Source: Gaetbulibacter_A aestuarii (GTDB lineage: Bacteria > Bacteroidota > Bacteroidia > Flavobacteriales > Flavobacteriaceae). Taken from it: a stretch of DNA of 64,000 nucleotides. The notes under the pieces are model-generated. The model was not told where the DNA came from and made no database searches. It saw nothing but the letters and a program-made list of their open reading frames with translations. Shown one piece after another: positions 24,684 to 33,540 of the stretch (positions are counted from its first letter, which is position 1; every line of letters starts with the position of its first letter). The position numbers and the translations under genes are program-made. Where the stretch lies: positions 1,798,001-1,862,000 of the forward strand of contig NZ_BAABAY010000001.1 of assembly GCF_039537665.1 (NCBI RefSeq), in the 5' to 3' direction.

Positions 24684-27600
24684 ATGAAACAAATTTCCCC
24701 ATATAAGCCAAAGCATAACATTCGCATGGTAACCGCGGCCTCACTTTTTGATGGCCATGATGCTTCTATAAATATTATGAGACGTATTATTCAAGCTACA
24801 GGTGTGGAGGTGATTCATTTAGGTCACGACCGTAGTGTAGAAGAAGTGGTGAATACGGCTATTCAAGAAGATGTTAATGCGATTTGTTTAACCTCATATC
24901 AGGGAGGTCATAACGAGTATTTTAAATACATGTTCGATCTTTTGAAGGAACGCGGCGCCGATCACATTAAAATATTTGGCGGTGGTGGCGGAGTTATTCT
25001 ACCTGAGGAGATCAAAGAACTCATGGATTATGGAATAACCCGAATTTATTCTCCTGATGACGGTCGTGAAATGGGTTTACAAGGGATGATCAATGAATTG
25101 GTAGAAAAATCGGATTACGCCATCGGAGACGAACTCCATGTGACCCTGGATGACCTTTCTAAAAAGAATATGGGCGCTATTGCTCGTGTTATTTCTTCAG
25201 CTGAGAATTTTCCGGATAAGGCGCAATCGCTTTTAGAGCAAATTCACAAAAAAAATAAGGATTCAAAAACCCCTGTTCTTGGTATTACAGGAACCGGAGG
25301 CGCGGGAAAATCCAGTTTGGTAGACGAATTGGTCCGTCGCTTTTTAATTGATTTCCCGGAAAAAACAGTTGGAATTGTTTCTGTGGATCCGTCGAAAAGA
25401 AAAACCGGAGGCGCCTTGTTGGGCGATCGTATTCGTATGAACGCTATCAATAACAAACGTGTTTATATGCGTAGTTTGGCAACGCGACAATCTAATCTCG
25501 CGCTATCAAAATATGTGAAGGAAGCCGTTCAGGTATTAAAGGCAGCCCAATTCGATCTCATCATTTTGGAAACTTCAGGAATTGGTCAATCGGATACAGA
25601 AATCATTGAACATAGTGATGTGTCCCTTTATGTGATGACGCCGGAGTTTGGTGCGGCTACACAATTGGAGAAAATAGATATGTTGGATTTTGCCGATCTG
25701 GTAGCTATCAACAAATTTGATAAGCGTGGTGCGCTAGATGCCCTTCGTGATGTGAAAAAACAATATATGCGTAACCATAACTTATGGGATACGCCACAGG
25801 ATGAACTGCCAATATTTGGCACGATCGCATCACAATTCAATGATCCCGGAATGAATGCACTTTACAAGGCTATTATGGATACCTTAGCAGATCGGACGGA
25901 GGCAGAATTACGCTCTCATCTTGAGATATCAGCAGAAATGAGTGAAAAAGTTTTCATCATTCCACCGAAACGAACGCGTTATTTATCTGAGATCGCAGAG
26001 AATAACCGGTCTTATGACGAAACCGTAAATGAACAGGTTGAGGTTGCGCAAAAGCTATATGGCATTTATAAAACAATTTGTAATGTTGGGCAGGTAGCTA
26101 AAGAAAAAGAAACCGATTTTCTGACCAAATTAGGAATCAATCAAGAAGCTTTAATAAGTCCGCTTACCGACGAGAAAAGTAAACAACTTTTAGAACTTCT
26201 TTTTGCTGAATTTGATCGTGAAAAAATGAATCTAGACCCTTACAATTGGGAGATTTTAATAGGTTGGGAGGAAAAAGTGAATCGCTACAAAGAACCGGTT
26301 TATACGTATACCGTTCGTGGCAAGGAAATTAAAATAGAAACTCATAGAGAGTCACTTTCCCATTTGCAAATTCCTAAGGTTGCTCTGCCAAAATACCAGG
26401 CTTGGGGCGATGTTTTGAGATGGTGTTTACAAGAGAATGTTCCGGGAGAATTCCCGTATACAGCTGGTCTATACCCATTTAAACGTACTAATGAAGATCC
26501 GGCACGAATGTTTGCCGGTGAGGGCGGACCAGAGCGTACCAATAAACGCTTTCACTATGTAAGCGAGGGTATGCCAGCCAAACGTTTATCTACGGCGTTC
26601 GATAGTGTAACGCTTTATGGAAACGATCCTGATTATCGTCCCGATATTTATGGAAAAATTGGTAATGCAGGGGTTTCTATCTGCTGCCTTGACGATGCTA
26701 AAAAACTGTATTCCGGTTTTAATTTGGCTGATAAAATGACTTCTGTGAGTATGACCATTAATGGTCCGGCACCAATGTTATTAGGGTTTTTTATGAATGC
26801 AGCCATCGATCAACAATGTGAAATTTATATCAAAGAGCATGGTTTGGAAGCTGAGGTTGAAAAAAAGATAGAAAAACTCTACAAGGGAAAAGAACGTCCT
26901 AAATATTACGGAAAATTACCAAAAGGTAATGATGGTTTAGGTTTGATGCTATTAGGCGTTACCGGAGATCAGGTATTGCCTAAAGACGTTTATGAAGACA
27001 TAAAAGCCAAAACCATTTCTCAGGTTCGTGGTACGGTTCAGGCGGATATTTTAAAAGAAGATCAGGCGCAGAACACTTGTATTTTTTCAACGGAATTTGC
27101 TTTACGTTTGATGGGTGATGTTCAGGAGTATTTTATAGAGCATAAGGTTAGAAATTTTTATTCAGTTTCTATCTCCGGATACCATATCGCTGAGGCCGGC
27201 GCCAACCCGATCACACAATTAGCATTAACCTTGTCCAACGGCTTTACTTATGTAGAGTATTACTTAAGTCGTGGTATGGATATTAATAAATTCGGTCCGA
27301 ATTTATCCTTTTTCTTCTCCAACGGGATCGATCCTGAATACGCGGTAATTGGCCGTGTGGCACGAAAAATCTGGTCTAAAGCTTTAAAACATAAATACGG
27401 AGCCAATCCGCGAGCTCAGATGTTGAAATATCACATTCAAACCTCGGGTAGAAGTTTGCATGCTCAGGAAATTGATTTTAATGATATTCGCACCACCCTT
27501 CAAGCCTTGTACGCTATTTACGATAACTGTAATTCTTTGCATACCAATGCTTATGATGAGGCTATTACAACGCCAACGGAAGAATCTGTGCGGCGCGCCA

Positions 27601-28121
27601 TGGCAATCCAACTCATTATTAATAAAGAATTAGGATTAGCTAAAAATGAAAATCCAATTCAGGGGGCCTTTATTATTGAAGAACTTACTGATCTGGTTGA
27701 AGAAGCTGTTCTTATGGAATTCGATCGCATTACGGAACGAGGCGGTGTACTGGGAGCCATGGAAACGATGTATCAACGAAGTAAAATTCAGGAAGAAAGT
27801 TTGTACTACGAAACTTTGAAACACAATGGTGATTATCCAATAATAGGTGTGAATACCTTCTTAAGCAGTAAAGGATCACCAACAATTTTACCTGCAGAAG
27901 TAATTCGTGCCACTGAGGAGGAGAAAGAAAATCAGATTAAGACCTTGAAAAACTTACACGAATTTCAAAATACAGATGACGTATTGAAAGGTTTACAGGA
28001 AACAGCCATTAATAATGAGAACATTTTTGAAGCTTTAATGGAGGTTTGTAAAGTGTGTTCTCTAGGCCAAATCACGCAAGCCTTGTTTGAGGTAGGGGGA
28101 CAATACCGAAGAAATATGTAA
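24684..28121 (+). CDS. icmF: Fused B12-dependent acyl-CoA mutase with built-in G-protein chaperone (IcmF)
   Basis: This 1145-residue fusion follows the IcmF order: an N-terminal B12-binding domain with the cobalt-ligand motif DGHDAS (His25), a MeaB-like GTPase domain with P-loop GITGTGGAGKSS (200-211) and NKFDKRG, then the mutase TIM barrel with FPYTAGLYPFKR and RMFAGEGGPERTNKRFHYVS. IcmF converts isobutyryl-CoA to butyryl-CoA, and some members act on other branched acyl-CoAs. The frame opens at TTG 24681, but ATG 24684 is the likely start. It stands alone, divergent from purU. Together with nrdJ it means the organism needs adenosylcobalamin. The substrate is inferred from the fusion architecture. 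Confidence 0.9.
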   Translation: MKQISPYKPKHNIRMVTAASLFDGHDASINIMRRIIQATGVEVIHLGHDRSVEEVVNTAIQEDVNAICLTSYQGGHNEYFKYMFDLLKERGADHIKIFGGGGGVILPEEIKELMDYGITRIYSPDDGREMGLQGMINELVEKSDYAIGDELHVTLDDLSKKNMGAIARVISSAENFPDKAQSLLEQIHKKNKDSKTPVLGITGTGGAGKSSLVDELVRRFLIDFPEKTVGIVSVDPSKRKTGGALLGDRIRMNAINNKRVYMRSLATRQSNLALSKYVKEAVQVLKAAQFDLIILETSGIGQSDTEIIEHSDVSLYVMTPEFGAATQLEKIDMLDFADLVAINKFDKRGALDALRDVKKQYMRNHNLWDTPQDELPIFGTIASQFNDPGMNALYKAIMDTLADRTEAELRSHLEISAEMSEKVFIIPPKRTRYLSEIAENNRSYDETVNEQVEVAQKLYGIYKTICNVGQVAKEKETDFLTKLGINQEALISPLTDEKSKQLLELLFAEFDREKMNLDPYNWEILIGWEEKVNRYKEPVYTYTVRGKEIKIETHRESLSHLQIPKVALPKYQAWGDVLRWCLQENVPGEFPYTAGLYPFKRTNEDPARMFAGEGGPERTNKRFHYVSEGMPAKRLSTAFDSVTLYGNDPDYRPDIYGKIGNAGVSICCLDDAKKLYSGFNLADKMTSVSMTINGPAPMLLGFFMNAAIDQQCEIYIKEHGLEAEVEKKIEKLYKGKERPKYYGKLPKGNDGLGLMLLGVTGDQVLPKDVYEDIKAKTISQVRGTVQADILKEDQAQNTCIFSTEFALRLMGDVQEYFIEHKVRNFYSVSISGYHIAEAGANPITQLALTLSNGFTYVEYYLSRGMDINKFGPNLSFFFSNGIDPEYAVIGRVARKIWSKALKHKYGANPRAQMLKYHIQTSGRSLHAQEIDFNDIRTTLQALYAIYDNCNSLHTNAYDEAITTPTEESVRRAMAIQLIINKELGLAKNENPIQGAFIIEELTDLVEEAVLMEFDRITERGGVLGAMETMYQRSKIQEESLYYETLKHNGDYPIIGVNTFLSSKGSPTILPAEVIRATEEEKENQIKTLKNLHEFQNTDDVLKGLQETAINNENIFEALMEVCKVCSLGQITQALFEVGGQYRRNM

Positions 28122-28137
28122 AAAGAAGTTTAGGAAA

Positions 28138-28533
28138 TTACAGCGTTAATATCCAAGTGCGCTGTAATTTCTTGAATTTTCTCAGCTCGCTGCGCAAAAT
28201 AGGTAAGAAGTCCTTGCCATTACTATTAGACTTTTCCAAACGATAGGAATTCTTATAGAGCATATTTGTTAATCGCTTTAAAGACGCGAGATGCTTGTAT
28301 TTTCTATCGGAATGCTTTTGCAATTCGGCATTGGCAATTTCAGGAGCAAGGGACACGGATTGTTGAACGATGTCACCCGAGAAATAAATGTTATTGTCTT
28401 CTGTGCCGTCGTCTTTCAAACCAGACAAATCCTGGTTCAAATAGGACGATATACTTTGTGAAAGCGCAAAAATATCAATGGCTTTTTTGTATATCGGCAA
28501 GTCCGAAAGGTTTGGAGGTGTATTGTATAGCAT
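28138..28533 (-). CDS. Helical protein of unknown function (four-helix-bundle-like)
   Basis: This 131-residue, predominantly alpha-helical and basic protein begins MLYNTPPNLSDLPIYKKAID and contains IFALSQSISSYLNQDL and a lysine/arginine-rich final third. The L-P-x-Y-K-x-A opening followed by helical segments resembles the four-helix-bundle (23S rRNA intervening-sequence) protein type, but I am not certain. It is convergent with icmF, 16 bases apart, and divergent from the Lrp gene. Confidence 0.6.
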   Translation of the reverse strand: MLYNTPPNLSDLPIYKKAIDIFALSQSISSYLNQDLSGLKDDGTEDNNIYFSGDIVQQSVSLAPEIANAELQKHSDRKYKHLASLKRLTNMLYKNSYRLEKSNSNGKDFLPILRSELRKFKKLQRTWILTL

Positions 28534-28607
28534 CTTATTTTTCCAGCAATTTACTCAAAATTACTCACAAGTTTCCATATTCTTCTTTAGAAATTAAAGT
28601 AAAATTG

Positions 28608-28615
28608 TATATTTG
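28608..28615 (+). promoter_or_regulatory. Promoter -7 element of the Lrp gene
   Basis: TATATTTG matches TAnnTTTG, 38 bases before the start at 28654. Confidence 0.5.
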
Positions 28616-28653
28616 CTTTAAGATTTAATGTATTAATAGCAAAATTCTTTTAA

Positions 28654-29097
28654 ATGGCTTTAGATCAACTCAACTGGAAGATTTTAAGATGTTTACAGGA
28701 CAATGCCAGGATGTCTAATGCTGAAATTGGCAGACGGGTTGGAATCAGTTCTCCTGCGGTCTCAGAGCGTATTAAAAGGATGGAAGACCTTGGTATTATT
28801 GAGGGTTATAAAGCGATCGTTTCTCCGTTCGATATTGGTTATCAATTAAAAGCCATTATCACATTGAGAGCATTTATGGGGAAGCTGAAACCCTTCCTTG
28901 AGAAGGTAAGGTCTCTAGATGAAGTGGTTAATTGCTACCGCATTACAGGTGATGAAAACATTGTTATGGAGGTTGTTTTGAAGGACCATAAACACCTTGA
29001 AGCCTTTATCGACCAACTCATCGTTTATGGTGAAAGCAAGACGCAGATCGTGTTGTCTGGTGTTGTGAAGCAACGTAGCCTAATACCCATTAAATAA
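28654..29097 (+). CDS. Lrp/AsnC family transcriptional regulator
   Basis: This 147-residue protein has an N-terminal winged helix (LDQLNWKILRCLQDNARMSN, recognition helix in SSPAVSERIKRMEDLG) and a C-terminal ligand-binding RAM domain (YRITGDENIVMEV). These proteins form octamers and respond to amino acids. Its gene is convergent with the YpdA/MFS operon, 9 bases apart, and is not clearly linked to a target. The effector amino acid cannot be read from the sequence. Confidence 0.92.
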   Translation: MALDQLNWKILRCLQDNARMSNAEIGRRVGISSPAVSERIKRMEDLGIIEGYKAIVSPFDIGYQLKAIITLRAFMGKLKPFLEKVRSLDEVVNCYRITGDENIVMEVVLKDHKHLEAFIDQLIVYGESKTQIVLSGVVKQRSLIPIK

Positions 29098-29106
29098 TTA
29101 AGGTTT

Positions 29107-30090
29107 CTAAGCCTTTACGTTCTGTTTTTTCTCTATAGCTTCCGCAATTAATTTGGCGTGAATTCTGGAATTTTCAATAAACCATTTATGGGTTTCCATA
29201 CCGCCACAGATCACTCCTGCTAAATACAAACCTTCTATATTCGACTCCATAGTTTCCGGATCATAAGTCGGAATGTATTTCTGATCATCTGAAATGGTAA
29301 TACCACTTTTTTCTAAGAGACTAAAATTAGGCAAATACCCCGTTAGGGCTACAACGTAGTCGTTATCTATTTCAATATCGCCCTCTGGTGTATGAATTTC
29401 GACTGATTCTTCTTTGATGGCTTTAATTTCAGAATTAAAATAGGCCTTGATACTGCCTTCTTTTATGCGGTTTATGATATCCGGACGCACCCAATATTTT
29501 ACGCGCTCTCCAATACCTTCACCGCGCACCACCATAGTTACTCTTCCGCCTTTACGCCAGATCTCCAAAGCGGCATCTACTGCGGAGTTGCTGGCGCCAA
29601 CTACGATGACATCCTGAAGTGTATAATTATGAGCTTCCTTATAATAGTGTGTCACCTTATCCAGATCTTCTCCCGGCACATTTAAAAGTTTCGGAATGTC
29701 ATAAAATCCGGTACAAATAATCACCTGATCAGAAAAGTAAACAGCTTTATCTGAGGTTGTTTTAAATTGCCCGGCTTCCTTTTTAATATCTGTTACTGTT
29801 TCAAACAGATTGATATTAAGATTGTTAGAGGTAGTGACGCGGCGATAATATTCTAGAGCCTCATCCCGGTTGGGTTTCGACTTGTTACTTATGAAAGGAA
29901 TTTCATCGATTTCCAATTTTTCCGAAGAAGAAAAAAATGTCATATTTCTGGGATAATTGAAAATAGAATTGGTTAAAGCACCCTTTTCAATGATCACATA
30001 ATCCCAGTTTCGTTTCTTGCATTCCAAAGCACAGGCAATCCCAATGGGACCACCACCTACAATAACAATATCTTTTTTTAATTCTTTCAA
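29107..30090 (-). CDS. YpdA-like FAD/NAD(P) reductase (putative bacillithiol-disulfide reductase family)
   Basis: This 327-residue flavoprotein has an N-terminal FAD dinucleotide fold (DIVIVGGGPIGIACALECKK) and a central NADPH fold (DVIVVGASNSAVDAALEI), with no redox-active CxxC. That fits the YpdA family rather than thioredoxin reductase. Family members reduce the bacillithiol disulfide. The start is best placed at TTG 30090: it overlaps the TGA of the upstream MFS gene (TTGA), gives a normal family start (KELKKDIVIVGGG), and avoids a 35-codon extension inside the MFS gene. It belongs to one operon with the MFS transporter behind an attenuator-like leader. Confidence 0.82.
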   Translation of the reverse strand: MKELKKDIVIVGGGPIGIACALECKKRNWDYVIIEKGALTNSIFNYPRNMTFFSSSEKLEIDEIPFISNKSKPNRDEALEYYRRVTTSNNLNINLFETVTDIKKEAGQFKTTSDKAVYFSDQVIICTGFYDIPKLLNVPGEDLDKVTHYYKEAHNYTLQDVIVVGASNSAVDAALEIWRKGGRVTMVVRGEGIGERVKYWVRPDIINRIKEGSIKAYFNSEIKAIKEESVEIHTPEGDIEIDNDYVVALTGYLPNFSLLEKSGITISDDQKYIPTYDPETMESNIEGLYLAGVICGGMETHKWFIENSRIHAKLIAEAIEKKQNVKA

Positions 30091-31316
30091 AATGATAATT
30101 CTTTTTTCTTTAAGCTTCTTTTTGGTTTTAAATAATGCTTTAATGTTGCGAGCAACAGCATACACATTACGCTTAGCAAAGTTACGATATACCATGTATT
30201 ATTAAAACCCAAATGCGATACTAATCGCATTCCTGTATTATGTCCGAAAATATGGGCCACAGAAAACGATATGGAATATAAGGCCATATACTCGCCTTGA
30301 TTTCCTTTTTTCGCTCGGTCCAGGGCAAAAGCATTGGAGAACGGGAAAGCGATCATTTCTCCAAAGGTCATAAGTAGCATTCCAAAGACCAACACACCGG
30401 ACCAGGTTGTAAAGTTTAAAATAATAAAACTTAAGCCGGTTAATAGGGCTCCAAAAAGCATGAGTCCCGTTTTGGAAAACCGCGATGTTTCCAGCCATTT
30501 TATTAGTGGCATTTCTAGCAGAAAAATTAAAAAACCATTACCTCCCAATAAAATACCAATTTCTAACTCGCTCAATTTGTGTGACTCCTTGTAATATAAA
30601 GGCATGGTTGAAAAGTATTGTAGAAATATAATACCAAACAATACCATCGCTACCAGGAAAATCAAAAATGCTTTGTCCTTATATGCCGATTCCGGATTGG
30701 CGGTTTTAACCTCCTCCAGAGTTTTTGCTTTTCTAGGGTTTAAGGTATCTATAAGCACCAAACTAGCAACTAAACACGTGATGCCATCTACCCAAAACAA
30801 CCCGGAATAACTCATTGTTGTAATGATCAACCCGCCAATAGCCGGACCTGCGGAAAAACCCAAATTTATAGCCAGACGAATCAGTGTAACAGATCGCGTA
30901 CGGTTTTCAGGTTTACTATAAGCGCTCAAAGCCACGAAAAGTGCCGGTCGGAAAGCGTCCGCGACCAACATCACACTAAAAATTCCAAAACAAAATCCTA
31001 CAAAGGTGTCAAAAAATTGAAGGAAAATAAAAAAGATGCCTGTGCCTATTAAGCTGTAAACCATAACTTTATAATACCCGATGGCATCCGTGAGTTTGCC
31101 ACCCAGCCAGGAACCTGCAACGGAGCCTAATCCAAAGGCACTCATGATCCAACCGACATCTTCCAGAGAGAACTCAAGTTTCTCCGTGAGATACAGCGAT
31201 AAGAAAGGAATCACCATGGTTCCTGCACGGTTAATCAAGGTGATCAAAGCCAGAAGCCAAACTTCACGGGAAAGTCCTTTAAAGGTATTAATGTAACTGT
31301 TGAATAGCGTTTTCAT
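30087..31316 (-). CDS. MFS transporter, drug/metabolite efflux type
   Basis: This 409-residue protein has about twelve membrane helices. The loop between helices 2 and 3 (GSWLGGKLTDAIGYYKV) is the conserved G-x-x-x-D-R/K-like MFS motif A, and the central loop after helix 6 is polar (NPRKAKTLEEVKTANPES). The start at ATG 31316 (MKTLFNSYINTFKGLSREVW) is preferred; the frame extends to 31340 but only through the terminator hairpin. The gene overlaps the downstream YpdA-like gene by 4 bases. It is preceded by a leader peptide and mutually exclusive hairpins (31329-31465), so transcription into it is probably conditional. The substrate is unknown; a thiol or thiol-related export role is conceivable. 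Confidence 0.82.
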   Translation of the reverse strand: MKTLFNSYINTFKGLSREVWLLALITLINRAGTMVIPFLSLYLTEKLEFSLEDVGWIMSAFGLGSVAGSWLGGKLTDAIGYYKVMVYSLIGTGIFFIFLQFFDTFVGFCFGIFSVMLVADAFRPALFVALSAYSKPENRTRSVTLIRLAINLGFSAGPAIGGLIITTMSYSGLFWVDGITCLVASLVLIDTLNPRKAKTLEEVKTANPESAYKDKAFLIFLVAMVLFGIIFLQYFSTMPLYYKESHKLSELEIGILLGGNGFLIFLLEMPLIKWLETSRFSKTGLMLFGALLTGLSFIILNFTTWSGVLVFGMLLMTFGEMIAFPFSNAFALDRAKKGNQGEYMALYSISFSVAHIFGHNTGMRLVSHLGFNNTWYIVTLLSVMCMLLLATLKHYLKPKRSLKKKELSF

Positions 31317-31328
31317 AAGTAAATAAAA

Positions 31329-31354
31329 AAAGTCCGACAAAATTGTCGGACTTT
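31329..31354 (-). terminator. Terminator hairpin of a putative attenuator before the MFS-YpdA operon
   Basis: On the minus strand AAAGTCCGACAA (31354-31343) and TTGTCGGACTTT (31340-31329) form a perfect 12-bp stem with a 2-base loop, followed by TTTTTTATTT and, 13 bases after the stem, the MFS start codon. The 5' arm can instead pair with 31407-31399, which would abolish the terminator. Confidence 0.75.
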
Positions 31355-31384
31355 CAGAAATTGTTAAATCATATTTTTATAGCA

Positions 31385-31465
31385 TCACAATATACAGCAA
31401 GTCCGACTTCTTTTGGTATCAAAAGAAGAAATTGGTTTACGGGTATAAGCGACTATTTGCATCAT
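31385..31465 (-). CDS. Putative 26-residue leader peptide of the attenuator, with tandem Cys codons
   Basis: ATG at 31465 opens 26 codons beginning MMQIVAYTRKPISSF and ending KRSRTCCIL, closed by TGA at 31387-31385. It starts about 20 bases downstream of a TAnnTTTG match. Hairpin segment 1 (31428-31420) and segment 2 (31415-31399) lie within its coding sequence, and the two Cys codons (TGC TGT, 31399-31394) begin at the last base of segment 2. This is the layout of ribosome-controlled attenuators. The signal sensed, possibly cysteinyl-tRNA or the peptide itself, is inferred. Confidence 0.6.
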   Translation of the reverse strand: MMQIVAYTRKPISSFDTKRSRTCCIL

Positions 31466-31484
31466 TTTTTACTTTTGTTTGGTT

Positions 31485-31492
31485 CAAATGTA
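31485..31492 (-). promoter_or_regulatory. Promoter -7 element of the leader-MFS-YpdA transcript
   Basis: The minus strand reads TACATTTG (TAnnTTTG). It would start transcription around 31478, about 13 bases before the leader ATG. No clear -33 element was seen. Confidence 0.5.
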
Positions 31493-31536
31493 GATAAAAT
31501 ATTTATAACTTGCCGCTTTCTTCTAAAATTAAATTC

Positions 31537-32142
31537 ATGAAATATTTCTTTAATCTTATTTTAGCCCTATTGATTTTTAACAGTTGCGCTCAGGAAAAAC
31601 AACCCATCCAAGGGGAAACAGAATTCCAGAAATCCTTGAATGCTGAATTTAAAGATGCGACAACATCGCCTTTAAAAGAAAAAGATTTAAAGAACTTTGA
31701 AGGTTTAGATTTTTTTAAAGTGGATTCCAGTTTTGTGGTTAAAGCAAAATTTATAAGAACGCCTGATGAAAAACCTTTCAAAATGAAAACCACAACAGAT
31801 CGTACACCAGTTTATACTAAATACGGTGAAGTTGTTTTCCGCTTAAAAGGGCAAAATTTTAAATTGAATTTATATCAAAATCAAAAATTGATGCAGGAGG
31901 AAGGCTATGAGGATTATCTATTTTTACCTTTTTTAGATGAAACCAACGGTTTAGAAAGTTATGGAGGAGGGCGTTACATTGATATGCGTATTCCGGAAGA
32001 CGATAGTTTAACTATCGATTTTAATAAAGCGTACAACCCTTATTGTGCCTACAACGACAAATATTCATGTCCTATCGTACCGCGTGTAAACTATCTTAAA
32101 ACGCGAGTAGAGGCCGGTGTAAAGACTTTTGGAAAGCACTAG
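31537..32142 (+). CDS. DUF1684 family lipoprotein
   Basis: This 201-residue protein starts at ATG 31537 with a lipoprotein signal (MKYFFNLILALLIFNSCAQ, lipobox FNSC). The body carries the DUF1684 landmarks: a FKVDSSFVVKAKFIRT strand, FLPFLDETNGLESYGGGRYIDM, and NPYCAYNDKYSCPIVPRVN with paired cysteines near the end. The family is beta-rich and of unknown function. The frame extends upstream to 31510, but that would destroy the signal peptide. The gene is divergent from the attenuator-controlled operon. Confidence 0.85.
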   Translation: MKYFFNLILALLIFNSCAQEKQPIQGETEFQKSLNAEFKDATTSPLKEKDLKNFEGLDFFKVDSSFVVKAKFIRTPDEKPFKMKTTTDRTPVYTKYGEVVFRLKGQNFKLNLYQNQKLMQEEGYEDYLFLPFLDETNGLESYGGGRYIDMRIPEDDSLTIDFNKAYNPYCAYNDKYSCPIVPRVNYLKTRVEAGVKTFGKH

Positions 32143-32156
32143 AAAAATTCCAGTTT

Positions 32157-32522
32157 CTATTTTACTAAATGCATCCCCCAGAAAACCGCCAAAAAGCCAA
32201 GCACAAAACTGGCGATGGTATAAATGGCAAAAGAGGTGAAATCTCCGGTTCGCAGGAAGAGATGATTTTCGTAAGCGAAAGTTGAAAAGGTTGTAAAGCC
32301 ACCACAAAAACCGGTTGCTAAAAGTAAAATTTGACCGTGGCTGAGTGTGTTGTGTTTGGAAGCGATACCTAAAATAACACCAATTAGTAAGCTACCCATA
32401 ATATTGGCCAAAAATGTACCATAGGGAATACCGGATGCAGAGCTGTTAAGATATTTTCCAATGAGAAAGCGAAGAACGCTACCAAAGCCACCACCTATAA
32501 ATACAAGAAGGATATTTTTCAT
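32157..32522 (-). CDS. crcB: Fluoride channel CrcB/Fluc
   Basis: This 121-residue, four-helix protein has all family signatures: GGGFGSVLRF near the start, GTFLANIMGSLLIG in helix 2, and GFCGGFTTFSTFAYEN in helix 3, with the phenylalanine box and the Na+ site region. It exports fluoride as a dual-topology dimer. It lies one base after the stop of the upstream SRPBCC gene on the same strand. No fluoride riboswitch was recognised in front of that operon. Confidence 0.92.
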   Translation of the reverse strand: MKNILLVFIGGGFGSVLRFLIGKYLNSSASGIPYGTFLANIMGSLLIGVILGIASKHNTLSHGQILLLATGFCGGFTTFSTFAYENHLFLRTGDFTSFAIYTIASFVLGFLAVFWGMHLVK

Positions 32523-32523
32523 T

Positions 32524-33540
32524 TTATTCTAGCGCTATGAAGATTTCAGTAACCCAATCAGCAGGATTAGGCGTTGTTTGTGGGTCTGTAACATAAAGTT
32601 CAAGCATCGGACCATCTTCCCTGGCTTTTAAACCATATTGTGAGATATAATCGTTAGCTTTCTGCCAGGCCTCGTTTAGGTTTGAGTAATTTCCTTGCAG
32701 GGTTGTTTTTAAGGCCTTGAACGGTTCTAATTGTCCGGTTAGTATTTCAGAACTGGTCGTAATTACTTTTTCAGTTGTCGGAATACAACTAGAGAACACT
32801 ACCGCATTGTTATCTCGGTCCCAGTTATAAAATAGTGTGAAAGGGGCGCCACCGGTGGTGATATTATTTTCTGTAACGTATTGTTTAAGAGAAGACAGCG
32901 AGGCTTCCATTTTTTCTGTGAAAGCATTCAATTTACAAGAGGTTGTGGTGTATAAATAATAACCACCACTGTGATTTGTAATGCCATCAACTTTTATGCT
33001 GTACTGATGCATTCGCGCCACTACAAAACTGTCGAGTTTATTTAAACCTTCAACTAATTCGGGTTCAATTTGTTTCTCAATGCCTCCTTTTAAAATTGAT
33101 TTTGCTTTAAAACTGAAAGATAAATTTTCCGATGCTAGCGTGAAAGATACGTCCGTGGCATTATCATTTTGATTAAAGCCCCAAATGCCACCCAGGGAAG
33201 GAAAGTTCTTATAACTGATTTCCTGATCAATCATTTTGTTCGGATTAACGCCGGTGGTTTTTATACTTCCCGAATGATTCTTTAAATCCCAGGACAAATA
33301 GCTATCCGGTCCTGAACTATGATCTGATACATTCAATACCAGTTCAGGGTTACCATTGGTTAACGACAACCAGGAATCCCAGTTATTAAAATCATTTACT
33401 AAATCGTAAACAACTGGAGCCGGTGCATCGATGGTTTTTTTAACGGTAATCTTATAACTATTCGGTTGTAAAGCAACATAAATTGAAAAGCCAATAACGG
33501 CAATTAAGAGTAGAAAAAGTAGATACTTTAAGGCTTTCAT
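32524..33540 (-). CDS. SRPBCC (polyketide-cyclase-like) domain fused to GyrI-like effector-binding domain
   Basis: This 338-residue protein has an N-terminal membrane anchor (about 5-25). A START/SRPBCC-type domain follows (about 28-165, opening with TIDAPAPVVYDLVNDFNNWDSW, the typical entry strand), then a GyrI/AraC effector-binding-like domain (about 185-335), with GGAPFTLFYNWDRDNNAVVFSSC and LQGNYSNLNEAWQKANDYI. Such pairs bind small hydrophobic ligands. The ligand is unknown. It is the first gene of a two-gene unit with crcB, and the functional relation to fluoride export is unclear. Confidence 0.78.
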   Translation of the reverse strand: MKALKYLLFLLLIAVIGFSIYVALQPNSYKITVKKTIDAPAPVVYDLVNDFNNWDSWLSLTNGNPELVLNVSDHSSGPDSYLSWDLKNHSGSIKTTGVNPNKMIDQEISYKNFPSLGGIWGFNQNDNATDVSFTLASENLSFSFKAKSILKGGIEKQIEPELVEGLNKLDSFVVARMHQYSIKVDGITNHSGGYYLYTTTSCKLNAFTEKMEASLSSLKQYVTENNITTGGAPFTLFYNWDRDNNAVVFSSCIPTTEKVITTSSEILTGQLEPFKALKTTLQGNYSNLNEAWQKANDYISQYGLKAREDGPMLELYVTDPQTTPNPADWVTEIFIALE

